Positions 1 to 9,011 of a stretch of 64,000 nucleotides of DNA are shown here, one piece after another. Numbering within the stretch: position 1 is the first letter of the stretch; the number at the start of each line of letters is the position of its first letter. Origin of the DNA: an uncultured Christensenella sp. (GTDB lineage Bacteria > Bacillota > Clostridia > Christensenellales > UBA3700); the NCBI GenBank assembly GCA_910583995.1, contig CAJTYW010000004.1:62001-126000 (forward strand), read 5' to 3'. A model generated the notes under the pieces. The model was given only the letters and a program-made list of their open reading frames with translations. It was not told the origin of the DNA and ran no database searches. The translations under genes were made by a program, and so were the position numbers.

Positions 1-510
1 TTTGTCATACTCGTCTTGAAAAATCTTATTTGTTTGCTCTTTAACATACTTTTGCTCATCTGGGTCAAGCAATGACAAAAGATATGCTGCATAAACATCA
101 TAACCTTTTGGATTTAAAGTGTTTTCATCGCCCTTAGAATTGTTTTTTGGCAAATTACTTTTAACAATACTATTAAATTTAGTTGTATTAACTTCAACAT
201 CTTTTTCTTCGCAAACTTTTTCTACAGCAAGAATAACATTCATTTTTTGTCTTGCAAGAACAGAAAGGAAGTTTTCACCTGCTTCTTTTGCAGTCCAATC
301 AAAATAGCTACTATATTGTTGGAATGATTGAATAAAGTAACTTGTGAACTCTGTTTTTGTAATTTCACTAATAAGTCCATTATGTTTTACAGTCGCAACA
401 ACTTGGTCACCATCACGCTCCTCGTTTAATCGTATCATATTACAACCTGCAAGAACGCAACTTAAAATTAAAATTACGGCTATAAGCAAAACAATAAGTC
501 TTTTTTTCAT
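1..510 (-). CDS. PrsA/SurA-type foldase lipoprotein, N-terminal part (cut by window edge)
   Basis: The reading frame is open from the ATG at 510 to the left edge (170 codons, no stop). It starts after an AAGGAGAG ribosome binding site. Residues 1-23 form a lipoprotein signal (KKR, hydrophobic core, lipobox VLAGC with Cys23). The following segment (VATVKHNGLISEITKTEF) resembles the SurA_N region of PrsA-type peptidyl-prolyl isomerases, and such a gene commonly follows mfd in Firmicutes. The likely role is folding of exported proteins at the outer face of the membrane. The PPIase domain itself is outside the window, so a non-catalytic SurA_N lipoprotein cannot be excluded. Confidence 0.72.
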   Translation of the reverse strand, partial: MKKRLIVLLIAVILILSCVLAGCNMIRLNEERDGDQVVATVKHNGLISEITKTEFTSYFIQSFQQYSSYFDWTAKEAGENFLSVLARQKMNVILAVEKVCEEKDVEVNTTKFNSIVKSNLPKNNSKGDENTLNPKGYDVYAAYLLSLLDPDEQKYVKEQTNKIFQDEYDK

Positions 511-620
511 TATAACTCTCCTTATATATGGAAACGGCATAATTTGCCTATAAAAATTAATATTTCCTACTTATTATACAAGATTATAAATAAAATAGCA
601 ATAGATTTACTAAACTTTTA

Positions 621-3600
621 CTAATTTTTTTTGCATTTTTTCAAAAATTTTATCATTAATTCTAATTTTTGCCTAATATTAAGCGCTTTAATCTCAAAAA
701 TCACACTTGGATTTTCTTTCATTTCAAATCTGCATTCTTCCGCCATATCACTTACCGCAAAAATTACATTTTCGTTTTTAAGCACATTATTATCAAAATT
801 AATAGCACATTTTTTGTGATTGATTTCAACGGATAAAGCCATTATTTCCGCTGCCATATTTTTTATAACTGCAACATACATAAGATTATATAATCCGTCG
901 TTAGGTTCACCATACCTATCTTTTAAATCAAGGTACATTTCTTTTAACTCTTCGGTATTTTGAAGTGCTGCGATATCTTTATAAACTTTGATTTTTTCGT
1001 CATTAGAAGTGATATACTCTGGGTCAAGATAGCTATCAATATCCACTTTCATATCGACATCAGATTTATTTACAATCTCTCCGCCACTTATCTCTTCAAC
1101 AACTTCTTTTAATAGTTTGCAATACATATCATAACCGACTTTAGCAATATGTCCGTGTTGCTCTTTTCCCAAAACATTACCTGCACCCCTAATTTCCAAA
1201 TCACGCATTGCAATTTTAAATCCACTGCCAAAATCTGTGTAATCGGTAATTGCAGTAAGTCTTTTCAAAGCATCACTTGTAAGCACTTTTTGCGGACGGG
1301 TTGTAAAATAAGCATATGCCTGCTTGTCTGACCTACCCACTCTACCACGCAATTGATATAATGCACTAAGTCCTAATCTATCTGCATCAAACACTATTAA
1401 AGTGTTTGCATCTGCTAGGTCTATACCGTTTTCAATAATTGTAGTACAAACCAAAACATTTGCCTTTTTGGTATAAAAATTATCAATAGCATCTTCAAGC
1501 TCTGTATCCGACATTTGTCCGTGTCCGATAACAACTTTTGCATCAGGCACTAAAGTCATTATCTTGCTTGCGACTTTTTCTATATCATTTACTCTGTTAT
1601 AAAGCACATAAACTTGTCCGTCTCTTTCAATTTCACGATTAATTGCATCAATTAAAAGTCCGTCCGTAAGTTCTGTTACATAAGTTTCAACCGGAAGTCT
1701 ATGTTTTGGCGGTGTTTCAAGTACGGAAATATCTCGTATACCGCTAAGTGCCATATTAAGAGTTCTAGGAATAGGTGTTGCAGATAATGTCAAAACATTT
1801 ATATTTTTCTTTAATGTTTTGATTTTTTCTTTATGCTCAACACCAAACCTTTGCTCTTCGTCAAGCACCAAAAGCCCTAAATCGTGAAAAACAACATCAT
1901 TTGACAGCAATCTATGAGTTGCCACAATTACACTTGCTTCTCCCGATTTAATTTTTTCTAAATTTTGCTTAATTTCTTCTTTTGTTTGAAATCTTGACAA
2001 TAAAACACATTTCAACTTGCTTTCGTTAAATCTGGCAAGTGCTGTATTATAGTGCTGTCTTGCAAGAATGGTCGTAGGAGCTAGTATTGCCACTTGCTTT
2101 CCTTCCATTACAGTTTTAAATGCGGCACGGAGTGCAACTTCTGTTTTGCCATATCCTACATCTCCGCAAAGCAATCTATCCATAACAACGCCACTTTCCA
2201 TATCTGCTTTAATGTCCGCAATTGCTTTTAATTGGTCATCTGTTTCCGTATACTCAAATGAATCTTCAAATTCCTTTTGCCAGTAAGTATCAGGCGGATA
2301 AACATATCCTTTAGCCTGACTTCTTGCCCTGTAAAGTTCAAGCAAATCAAAAGCCATTTCCCTAACAGACTGCTTAACTCTCTCTTTAAGTTTTTGGAAT
2401 TCTCTGCCACCCATTTTGCTAAGCTTTGGCTCGCTATCGCTACCGCTATAACGCTCAAGCTTGTCCATTTGATTAGCAGGAATATAAAGTTTTGCACCTT
2501 CTGCATAATTAATTACTACAAAGTCTTTTTTTGTGCCAAAAGCAACTATTTGTTCTATGCCGCTACAAAGACCTATTCCGTGTACTTCGTGTACTACATA
2601 GTCACCCACTTTAGGCATAGTAAACACATTAGTTTTTGTTTTCTTTTTTATTGGTGCAGTTTCTCGTTTTCTTACCAATTCGTGCATACCAATAAGCACA
2701 AATTTAGCAAATGGATAATTAAAGCCGTTTTTAATATCAAACGGAGTTACCGCAATACCCGTAAAGTTTTCCGCTAACTGTGTAGTATACCTTGAGTACA
2801 AATTATAATCCTTAAGCGAACTTACAAAACTTCTTGCAGTATGCTCGTCACCTGCACAAAGAACTATCCTGTATCCGTTAAGATTAAAGTTTTTAAGGTC
2901 TGTAAACAAACTATTGTAATTTGCATAATAACTGCGGACTGGCGGATTTGTCATACTATATATTTCATTCGGATTAAAAATAGGGTTGGAACTTGTTATA
3001 TTTGCAAACCCCAAAGTATAAAACTTGTCCGCAAGCATAGTATAAACATCTACTTTTCTAAGTGCTTTTATGTGGGCAGAAGTTGTCTCCCCTTGTTCAA
3101 CAAGATTTTTTCCACGATTTAAAATGTCATTATAGTATATTTTAGCGTGGTCATAAATACTTTTTGGATCATCAAAAACCACAATCGTATCTTTAGGCAA
3201 AATTTCTTCAATACCCTTTAAATTTGTACAAAATGGCAGTAGCCAATTAAGATTTTTTAAATTGCCTGCATTAATCTTGCTTTCAAGCTCATTTACAATT
3301 TCCTTTGCACGCGTTTTAGCATCGCTATTCATATCTTTTATGTTTTTTCTTGCTAAACTTAAAACTTCGTCCAAATTAATTTCGCTAAAAGTGGTATCAA
3401 TTCGTGAGAAAATCTCAACACTATCCATACCATCTGTAGATTTCATACTCTCCAAATCATACTGCTTTATACTTTCAATTTCTTCATCAAAAAATGAAAT
3501 TCTAACAGGGAACTCTTTGTTTTCTGCAAAAATACTTACGATATCACCAACTATGCTAAAGTCACCTTTTTCCATTACGCTATCTACACGCAAATAACCC

Positions 3601-4070
3601 ATTTGCACTAGCTTTTCAGTAAGTTTTTGCAAGGAAATTTCTTGTGCAATTTCCAAATTTAATACCGATTTTTGAAGGTTTTCAACTGTCGGGAACATTT
3701 GCAATAATGCTTCACTGGTTGCAACCATTATACGGCTTTTACCACTTATAAATTCATTTAAAGCACGAAGTCTTGCTGTGATATCTGTCGACACACTTAA
3801 CTTTCTGTACATAAGCAAATCGTCACGCTCAAAAAGCAAACTTTCATTATTTTCAAAGCCTTTAAATTGTTCAAAAACTTCTCTTGCTTTAACCCTGTCA
3901 GAGCAGACAAAAAGTGTGGGGCGATTCAATCCCCACGCGATATGTATACGCTCAGCTTGATTACTTGTAAAAACAGCCGTATTTACACCTGAACGCACCT
4001 TTTGTCTTATTGTTTGTAGCACACCGCCTAATTCTCTTAAATCCAAGAGATTTACCAAGCACTCGTCCAA
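621..4070 (-). CDS. mfd: Transcription-repair coupling factor Mfd
   Basis: Mfd is a DNA translocase that removes stalled RNA polymerase and recruits UvrA. At 1149 aa it is full length. Domains in order: UvrB-like N-terminal module (about 1-330), CarD/RID RNA-polymerase-binding domain starting near residue 483 (PKVGDYVVHEVHGIG), RecG-like helicase with Walker A GDVGYGKT near 632, DEEQ box near 734, LSATPIPRT, and QLRGRVGRS, then the TRCF C-terminal domain. The start is TTG at 4070, eight bases after AAGGAG. It lies 64 bp downstream of pth. uvrA and uvrB, its partners, are at 41-46 kb. Confidence 0.97.
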   Translation of the reverse strand: MDECLVNLLDLRELGGVLQTIRQKVRSGVNTAVFTSNQAERIHIAWGLNRPTLFVCSDRVKAREVFEQFKGFENNESLLFERDDLLMYRKLSVSTDITARLRALNEFISGKSRIMVATSEALLQMFPTVENLQKSVLNLEIAQEISLQKLTEKLVQMGYLRVDSVMEKGDFSIVGDIVSIFAENKEFPVRISFFDEEIESIKQYDLESMKSTDGMDSVEIFSRIDTTFSEINLDEVLSLARKNIKDMNSDAKTRAKEIVNELESKINAGNLKNLNWLLPFCTNLKGIEEILPKDTIVVFDDPKSIYDHAKIYYNDILNRGKNLVEQGETTSAHIKALRKVDVYTMLADKFYTLGFANITSSNPIFNPNEIYSMTNPPVRSYYANYNSLFTDLKNFNLNGYRIVLCAGDEHTARSFVSSLKDYNLYSRYTTQLAENFTGIAVTPFDIKNGFNYPFAKFVLIGMHELVRKRETAPIKKKTKTNVFTMPKVGDYVVHEVHGIGLCSGIEQIVAFGTKKDFVVINYAEGAKLYIPANQMDKLERYSGSDSEPKLSKMGGREFQKLKERVKQSVREMAFDLLELYRARSQAKGYVYPPDTYWQKEFEDSFEYTETDDQLKAIADIKADMESGVVMDRLLCGDVGYGKTEVALRAAFKTVMEGKQVAILAPTTILARQHYNTALARFNESKLKCVLLSRFQTKEEIKQNLEKIKSGEASVIVATHRLLSNDVVFHDLGLLVLDEEQRFGVEHKEKIKTLKKNINVLTLSATPIPRTLNMALSGIRDISVLETPPKHRLPVETYVTELTDGLLIDAINREIERDGQVYVLYNRVNDIEKVASKIMTLVPDAKVVIGHGQMSDTELEDAIDNFYTKKANVLVCTTIIENGIDLADANTLIVFDADRLGLSALYQLRGRVGRSDKQAYAYFTTRPQKVLTSDALKRLTAITDYTDFGSGFKIAMRDLEIRGAGNVLGKEQHGHIAKVGYDMYCKLLKEVVEEISGGEIVNKSDVDMKVDIDSYLDPEYITSNDEKIKVYKDIAALQNTEELKEMYLDLKDRYGEPNDGLYNLMYVAVIKNMAAEIMALSVEINHKKCAINFDNNVLKNENVIFAVSDMAEECRFEMKENPSVIFEIKALNIRQKLELMIKFLKKCKKN

Positions 4071-4134
4071 CAGTCAAACTCCTTTTGCTTATTGCAATTT
4101 AATTTTATTTATCAAACCCCGTCAAAAATCGCTA

Positions 4135-4692
4135 TTATTTGCTATCACGCATCATTTTTTCCAAGTCTTTATGGTTTATATAATCTGCAAGTAACCTTGC
4201 AACTTTATCAATAGCATTGTCTAATATTTCTTTGTTTTCGCCTTTTATATGACTAAGTACATAATCCACTAATTGCATAGGGGGCTGTGGCTTGCCAATT
4301 CCTACTCTTACCCGCGGGGAATTATTGCTGTTTAGATTACCGCAAATATTTCTCATACCATTATGAGTACCTGCAGAACCACTTTTTCTTATTCTTATCT
4401 CACCTACAGGCAAATCGATATCGTCATAAATTACAATTATATTTTCAATATCAATATTATATCTACTACTCAAAGCAACCACAGCTTCACCTGACAAATT
4501 CATATATGTCATAGGTTTTGCAATTATTATCTTTTCACTATTTTTGTACATTACTGCATATTTTGCACGGCAAGCATCTTCTCTCAAGCTTATACCCAAA
4601 ATTTCAGTCAATCTGTCTATTACCATAAATCCAACATTATGATATGTATTTTCGTATTTTTTATCGGGATTTCCAAGTCCTACTATTAACAT
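4135..4692 (-). CDS. pth: Peptidyl-tRNA hydrolase
   Basis: Pth hydrolyses the ester bond of peptidyl-tRNA released from ribosomes. The 185-aa length is standard. Key residues are present: Asn8 in VGLGNP, catalytic His18 in TYHNVGF, the KPMTYMNLSG motif, Asp in VIYDDIDLP, and GTHNGMRNI. The start ATG follows GGAG. The pth-mfd gene pair is a classic Firmicutes arrangement. Confidence 0.97.
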   Translation of the reverse strand: MLIVGLGNPDKKYENTYHNVGFMVIDRLTEILGISLREDACRAKYAVMYKNSEKIIIAKPMTYMNLSGEAVVALSSRYNIDIENIIVIYDDIDLPVGEIRIRKSGSAGTHNGMRNICGNLNSNNSPRVRVGIGKPQPPMQLVDYVLSHIKGENKEILDNAIDKVARLLADYINHKDLEKMMRDSK

Positions 4693-4773
4693 AATTACTC
4701 CACTAGATTTTTTCTTGCAAATATCAATTAATCTAAATTTATATTGTTATTTACTATATATAAATTATTCATT

Positions 4774-5244
4774 TTATTGTTTTTTTGCCTTTTTCTCTTC
4801 TCTTTTCCTTTTAAAAAAGTCAGATATCAAGTTTGCACAATTCTCTTCTAACACCCCGCCCAAACATTGCACTTGGTGATTTAGTCTGTTATCTTGCAAT
4901 AAATTATACAAACTTTCCACCGCGCCACTTTTTGGGTCTTTTGCACCATAAACCACTCTATAGATTCTGCTATTAACTATTGCCCCACAACACATAGGAC
5001 AAGGCTCTAAAGTCACATACAAAGTACAGCCATCTAAATACCAATTGTTAAGTTTTTTACACGCATTTATTATTGCCACAATTTCCGCGTGAAAAACCGC
5101 ACAATTCTCTCTTTCCTTATAGTTATGACCGCTAGCAATTATTTTCCCGTCTTTAACTATTACTGCACCAATAGGCACTTCGTCAAAACTTTGTGCAATT
5201 TCCGCTTGTTCAATGGCTTTGAGCATAAAATCTTTATCCTGCAT
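4774..5244 (-). CDS. tadA: tRNA-specific adenosine deaminase TadA
   Basis: TadA converts A34 to inosine in tRNA-Arg(ACG). The zinc and catalytic motifs of the cytidine/adenosine deaminase fold are visible: His52-Ala-Glu54 and Pro81-Cys82-x-x-Cys85. It is 156 aa, with a basic C-terminal tail (KRKREEKKAKKQ) typical of the family. ATG follows GGAGAG. It sits 21 bp after the M14 peptidase gene, so the two are probably cotranscribed. Confidence 0.95.
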   Translation of the reverse strand: MQDKDFMLKAIEQAEIAQSFDEVPIGAVIVKDGKIIASGHNYKERENCAVFHAEIVAIINACKKLNNWYLDGCTLYVTLEPCPMCCGAIVNSRIYRVVYGAKDPKSGAVESLYNLLQDNRLNHQVQCLGGVLEENCANLISDFFKRKREEKKAKKQ

Positions 5245-5265
5245 AATCTCTCCACAATTTATGGG

Positions 5266-6102
5266 TTATTCGCTTCTTTCTATTTCTTCTGCAATTGCAG
5301 CTGCAGTTTCAAGTACGGCTTGATTTTGCCTATATACATCTGGCAAAACTCCCAAATCAATAGGATAGGGCACATCACCGCTAACAACTTCTAAAGTAAG
5401 TCCTAACTTGAAAGTAGTTGCAGTATACCAATCTTTATACCCACCGCTACTATCAAAGCTTTCAAAAATAGGATAACCTGTTACATTACTTATTCTTTGA
5501 GCGTATTCAAAATAAGGTTTTACACACTCAAAGCCCCAATAAATTACTTCACCTTTTGTGTGATAACTCAAGGTTACTGCCGGTTGCAATTTGTTTGTTA
5601 AATCACGCAATGCCACATTTTCAGGCTCTGAAACAGGAAACTTACCTATATAATCACTTGGTGCAGGATAAGTTACATTTTGTCTGCCTTCCCCCCACTT
5701 TGCATTGTAATTTACATTTAAATCAACTGCTCTTGCATTGGCTTTCCACAAACTGAAATCACGACTGCCACCATTTACTTCAAGAAGGAATTTGCGAAGG
5801 TTTTCGTCATTTACACTATCTAAGCCATACTGACATAAAAGTACGCCGTCAACATTAACCATTGGCACACACCATACCCCTACACTGCCGTTGTAATTTT
5901 TCATCATTTCAATGACTAGCGGCGTAGTTATATACTCCCTTGCGTGCATACTTGCCTGCACAAATACACAAGGTCCGTTTAAATTACCTTTTACCACGCA
6001 TTTGATAGGTCTTCCCAAAACTGTATATCCGATTGTAAAAACTTTTGCACCTTGACTTTTCAAAACCTCTAAATCTTTATCCAAAGCAACTTCATCATAC
6101 AT
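5266..6102 (-). CDS. M14-family zinc carboxypeptidase, cytoplasmic type
   Basis: The protein carries the M14 catalytic set: zinc ligands His53 and Glu56 (HAREYITT), substrate-binding Arg124 in NARAVDLNVNYN, third zinc ligand His181 in SYHTKGE, and general base Glu238 in TLEVVSGD. It has 278 aa and no signal peptide. Bacterial relatives of this size include gamma-D-glutamyl-diaminopimelate peptidases acting on cell-wall peptides. A cytoplasmic role in wall-peptide recycling or sporulation is inference. ATG follows GAGGTGG. It lies between rlmH and tadA in a housekeeping run. Confidence 0.88.
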   Translation of the reverse strand: MYDEVALDKDLEVLKSQGAKVFTIGYTVLGRPIKCVVKGNLNGPCVFVQASMHAREYITTPLVIEMMKNYNGSVGVWCVPMVNVDGVLLCQYGLDSVNDENLRKFLLEVNGGSRDFSLWKANARAVDLNVNYNAKWGEGRQNVTYPAPSDYIGKFPVSEPENVALRDLTNKLQPAVTLSYHTKGEVIYWGFECVKPYFEYAQRISNVTGYPIFESFDSSGGYKDWYTATTFKLGLTLEVVSGDVPYPIDLGVLPDVYRQNQAVLETAAAIAEEIERSE

Positions 6103-6210
6103 ACAACCACCTCACATTATGTATTACTTGTATTATATGCACTTTTGATTGCATTTGACAAATAGCTAATTTTTAAGTTTTAAACACTACAGAAAAAAAC
6201 ATTTATATGG

Positions 6211-6672
6211 CTACTTATGATACTCTGAATTGCTATTTATCATAAAAGCACGATAAATTTGTTCGGTAAGTATTACTCTCATAAGCTGATGCGGATATGT
6301 CATTTTTCCAAAACATAAAGTTAAATCCGCCTTACATTTAACTTCTTCGGATAGTCCGTAAGAACCACCGATAACAAAAGTAATCTCGCTTACACCGCCA
6401 CTTTGCAAACTGTCAATTTTATTTGCAAGCTCTGTACTTGAAAGCATATTTCCACCCAAGTCCAAAACAATAATATAACCTTTTAGTTTGGGGATTATGC
6501 TCCTACCTTCATTTATTTGTACTTTGTTTATATCATTTCCTTCAAGTCTGCTCTCTTGCAGTTCTATTATATTAAATTTGCAAAATCTTGTAAGCCTTTT
6601 TGCATATTCGCAAATTGCATCACGATAAAAACTTTCCTTAATTTTTCCTATACAAACTATATTTATATTCAT
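6211..6672 (-). CDS. rlmH: 23S rRNA pseudouridine-1915 N3-methyltransferase RlmH
   Basis: RlmH is a SPOUT methyltransferase acting on 23S rRNA position 1915. The sequence is 153 aa, close to the family norm, with the N-terminal MNINIVCIGKIKE strand, the SAM-knot motif FVIGGSYGLSEEV and the C-terminal HQLMRVILTEQIYRAF...YHK that closes the active site. Its start lies three bases after the CPBP protease stop, indicating one transcript. Confidence 0.96.
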   Translation of the reverse strand: MNINIVCIGKIKESFYRDAICEYAKRLTRFCKFNIIELQESRLEGNDINKVQINEGRSIIPKLKGYIIVLDLGGNMLSSTELANKIDSLQSGGVSEITFVIGGSYGLSEEVKCKADLTLCFGKMTYPHQLMRVILTEQIYRAFMINSNSEYHK

Positions 6673-6675
6673 AAA

Positions 6676-7923
6676 TTATACCTGAGCGACTAAGTTTATT
6701 ATCCAAACTGCAAGTGAAATGCCGGTAGCTGCAATTAACGCGTACCAGTCAAATTTATTACGTTTTTTTATAGTTTGCAAATTTGCTTCTTCCAAAAGTT
6801 TATCCATTTGGTTATCTTGACTATTATTGACATTTTTATTCGTTTTCTGCAAATTTTGTCCATTGTTACTATTTTGAGATATAGTTTGTTGATTTTGACT
6901 ATTAAACTCATTTGCAGGCATTTGACTAGTATATTTACTTTGGTCATTTGCGTTTTCTGCTTGTGCACCTTTCTTTTCTAAGTCATAGTCTAAGCTGATG
7001 CCGTCACAAGGGTCATCAAACAAATTTTTCAAGGTATTACTCAAATCTTTAAGCCAATTTAATTGATATTTTGTTTTTTCCTTATATTTAGCGTCTTTAC
7101 TAAGTTTCATTATGTAACCTAATAAGAAATACAACGCTACTATTCCAACCACAAACATACCGATATACATTGAAATTTCCACAGCAGATGACATTTTGAC
7201 ATTTTTTGATGAAGTTATTGCAGAAAATATAATTACAAAAGCGTTGTTTGCAAAATGACAAATCATTGATGCAAGCAATGAGCCTGTAACAAAATACAAA
7301 TATGCAAATACCATACCTATAAAAAATTGGTGTACTGTTTGTTCTGCATTGCCGTGGAATATTGAAAACAATAAACCTGACATTATTATTGCAAAAAGAT
7401 AATTTTTTCTTTTAAGTCCTCTTGCAACGCCTGCACGGAATAACAATTCTTCACCAATTGCAGGAAGTACTGCTACAAAAACGACAGAAATTATAATTTC
7501 CCACCACTTAGTACCAATATCTAATCCACCGCTTGGGCTACCTTTTGTGATTAAATAAATTAACCTTACAAACCCTTCTGCAAGTGGCAAGAATGCCAAA
7601 ATACTTGCTAGTGCAATTACTGGTATTATTAAAGCTTGTTTGTAATTTAGTTTACGAGTAATTCTGCTCTCTTCAAGCAAGCGTTTATGTGATACAGCAC
7701 TATATGCTGCAACAGCACTTACTAAAGCCGCTTGATTTACAAACATCATAATCCAATTGAACCATACTGGCGGTTTTTCAACATTTATCCCATTTAACTC
7801 TGCAATTAATAGCAAAACTATCTGAAAAATATATAAAAACACAAAACCTGCAACAAAGACACCCGCTCCGTCGCTCATTCTTGGTCCAAAATAACTTTTA
7901 TCAATATCTTCAAGTTTTTTCAT
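6676..7923 (-). CDS. CPBP-family intramembrane metalloprotease with Asn/Gln-rich tail
   Basis: A multi-pass membrane protein with the CPBP (Abi/CAAX-like) motifs: Glu158-Glu159-xxx-Arg163 in GEELLFRAG, His190 in SIFHG, and His223-xxx-Asn227. Several hydrophobic segments flank these. After the core comes a polar, Asn/Gln-rich linker (about 310-375) and a final C-terminal TM helix, an unusual addition. I place the start at ATG 7923 because AAAGG sits six bases upstream; a TTG two codons earlier is less likely. The substrate is unknown. Family members process prenylated proteins, pheromones or bacteriocin-related peptides. Confidence 0.85.
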   Translation of the reverse strand: MKKLEDIDKSYFGPRMSDGAGVFVAGFVFLYIFQIVLLLIAELNGINVEKPPVWFNWIMMFVNQAALVSAVAAYSAVSHKRLLEESRITRKLNYKQALIIPVIALASILAFLPLAEGFVRLIYLITKGSPSGGLDIGTKWWEIIISVVFVAVLPAIGEELLFRAGVARGLKRKNYLFAIIMSGLLFSIFHGNAEQTVHQFFIGMVFAYLYFVTGSLLASMICHFANNAFVIIFSAITSSKNVKMSSAVEISMYIGMFVVGIVALYFLLGYIMKLSKDAKYKEKTKYQLNWLKDLSNTLKNLFDDPCDGISLDYDLEKKGAQAENANDQSKYTSQMPANEFNSQNQQTISQNSNNGQNLQKTNKNVNNSQDNQMDKLLEEANLQTIKKRNKFDWYALIAATGISLAVWIINLVAQV

Positions 7924-7999
7924 ACGCAACCTTTATTTTAATTTTCCCTATTATTTAAATTAGCTAATTTTATTTTGCTTTATCCATTAAGCATAGCCA

Positions 8000-8776
8000 T
8001 TAAATATCAAATATTTTACTTGGTTTATACTGGTCAAGCACGTCAAGAGTTATCTCATTTGTTACACCCAATTTTTTTAGCACATTGTTTGTTTCGTTAT
8101 ACGCAAGTTCCTTTAAATTGTTATCTTCACTTAAATGTGCAAGCAAAAACCTTTTAGAAGATTCCGCAAGTTTTGTAACAGCTTTTGCTGTTTCCATATT
8201 TGCAAGATGCCCCCTATTGCTCATAATTCTGCGTTTAAGCATATCGGGATATTTGCCTTTTTTTAGCATTTCTATATCGTGATTAGATTCTATAATTGTA
8301 ATATCCGTATTCATAAGATGTTTTAAAATGGAATCTGTCACCACCCCAAGGTCGGTAGCAAGTGCAAAACTCTTGCCTTCGCCTTCTATCCTATAACCTA
8401 CAGAATATGCTGCATCGTGCGGAGTGCGAAAAGGTTTAATCAAAACATTTCCTATTTTAAACCCGTTTTCATAATTTTCATTATCGCCACAATAATTAAC
8501 ATCACCAACTCTGCCCATAATTGCTTTGTAACATTGTGGGTGTGCATAAACCATAGAACCTGTCTCTCTTGCAAGTATGCCCACACCTTTAATGTGGTCG
8601 CTATGGTCGTGAGTGATAAGGATATGATTAATATCAGACAAATCCAATCCTATACTATTCATTCTGTTTTTTAGCTCACGGCAAGATAATCCGTTATCGA
8701 TAACAATACCTTCACCTTCGACATTAATATAAATACAATTACCTTTACTACCGCTACCAAGCGAACAAATCCGCAT
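8000..8776 (-). CDS. Metallo-beta-lactamase-fold hydrolase, YycJ/WalJ-like
   Basis: The beta-lactamase-fold metal motif is clear: His56-x-His58-x-Asp60-His61 (THDHSDH), after the N-terminal MRICSLGSGSKGN signature seen in YycJ/WalJ proteins. Later metal ligands fit HDAAYS, ATDLG and ESNHD. At 258 aa it matches that family, which has been linked to DNA-end processing and cell-wall/replication coordination. It is 70 bp upstream of the CPBP gene. The exact substrate is not shown by the sequence. Confidence 0.88.
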   Translation of the reverse strand: MRICSLGSGSKGNCIYINVEGEGIVIDNGLSCRELKNRMNSIGLDLSDINHILITHDHSDHIKGVGILARETGSMVYAHPQCYKAIMGRVGDVNYCGDNENYENGFKIGNVLIKPFRTPHDAAYSVGYRIEGEGKSFALATDLGVVTDSILKHLMNTDITIIESNHDIEMLKKGKYPDMLKRRIMSNRGHLANMETAKAVTKLAESSKRFLLAHLSEDNNLKELAYNETNNVLKKLGVTNEITLDVLDQYKPSKIFDI

Positions 8777-8935
8777 TTTTACCTCTGTAATAATTTATTA
8801 TAAAAAGCAATTTTGCAATACTTCTCATTCTATCTATTAAATTATAACACAATTTATATTTTTTAGCAAACAAAATATTTATTTTAAAAATAAATAATAT
8901 TTAAATAAAATTATTCAATATTCTCAAGTTTATTC

Positions 8936-8968
8936 ACAAAAAAAGACCCGAAATATCGAGTCTTTTTA
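8936..8968 (-). terminator. Intrinsic terminator after the NSS transporter gene
   Basis: On the minus strand an 11-bp stem beginning AAAAGACTCGA pairs across a short AT loop with TCGGGTCTTTT (one G-T pair), followed by a T run. It lies 43 bp after the transporter stop codon. Confidence 0.85.
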
Positions 8969-9011
8969 TTTTAATTTTTTATATTTGCAAACAATATTTT
9001 TCAATGTTATA

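Noticed and set aside
2277..2777. 166-codon plus-strand frame
   Set aside because: Lies entirely antisense inside mfd, with no ribosome binding site or recognisable domain; a shadow frame of AT-rich coding DNA.
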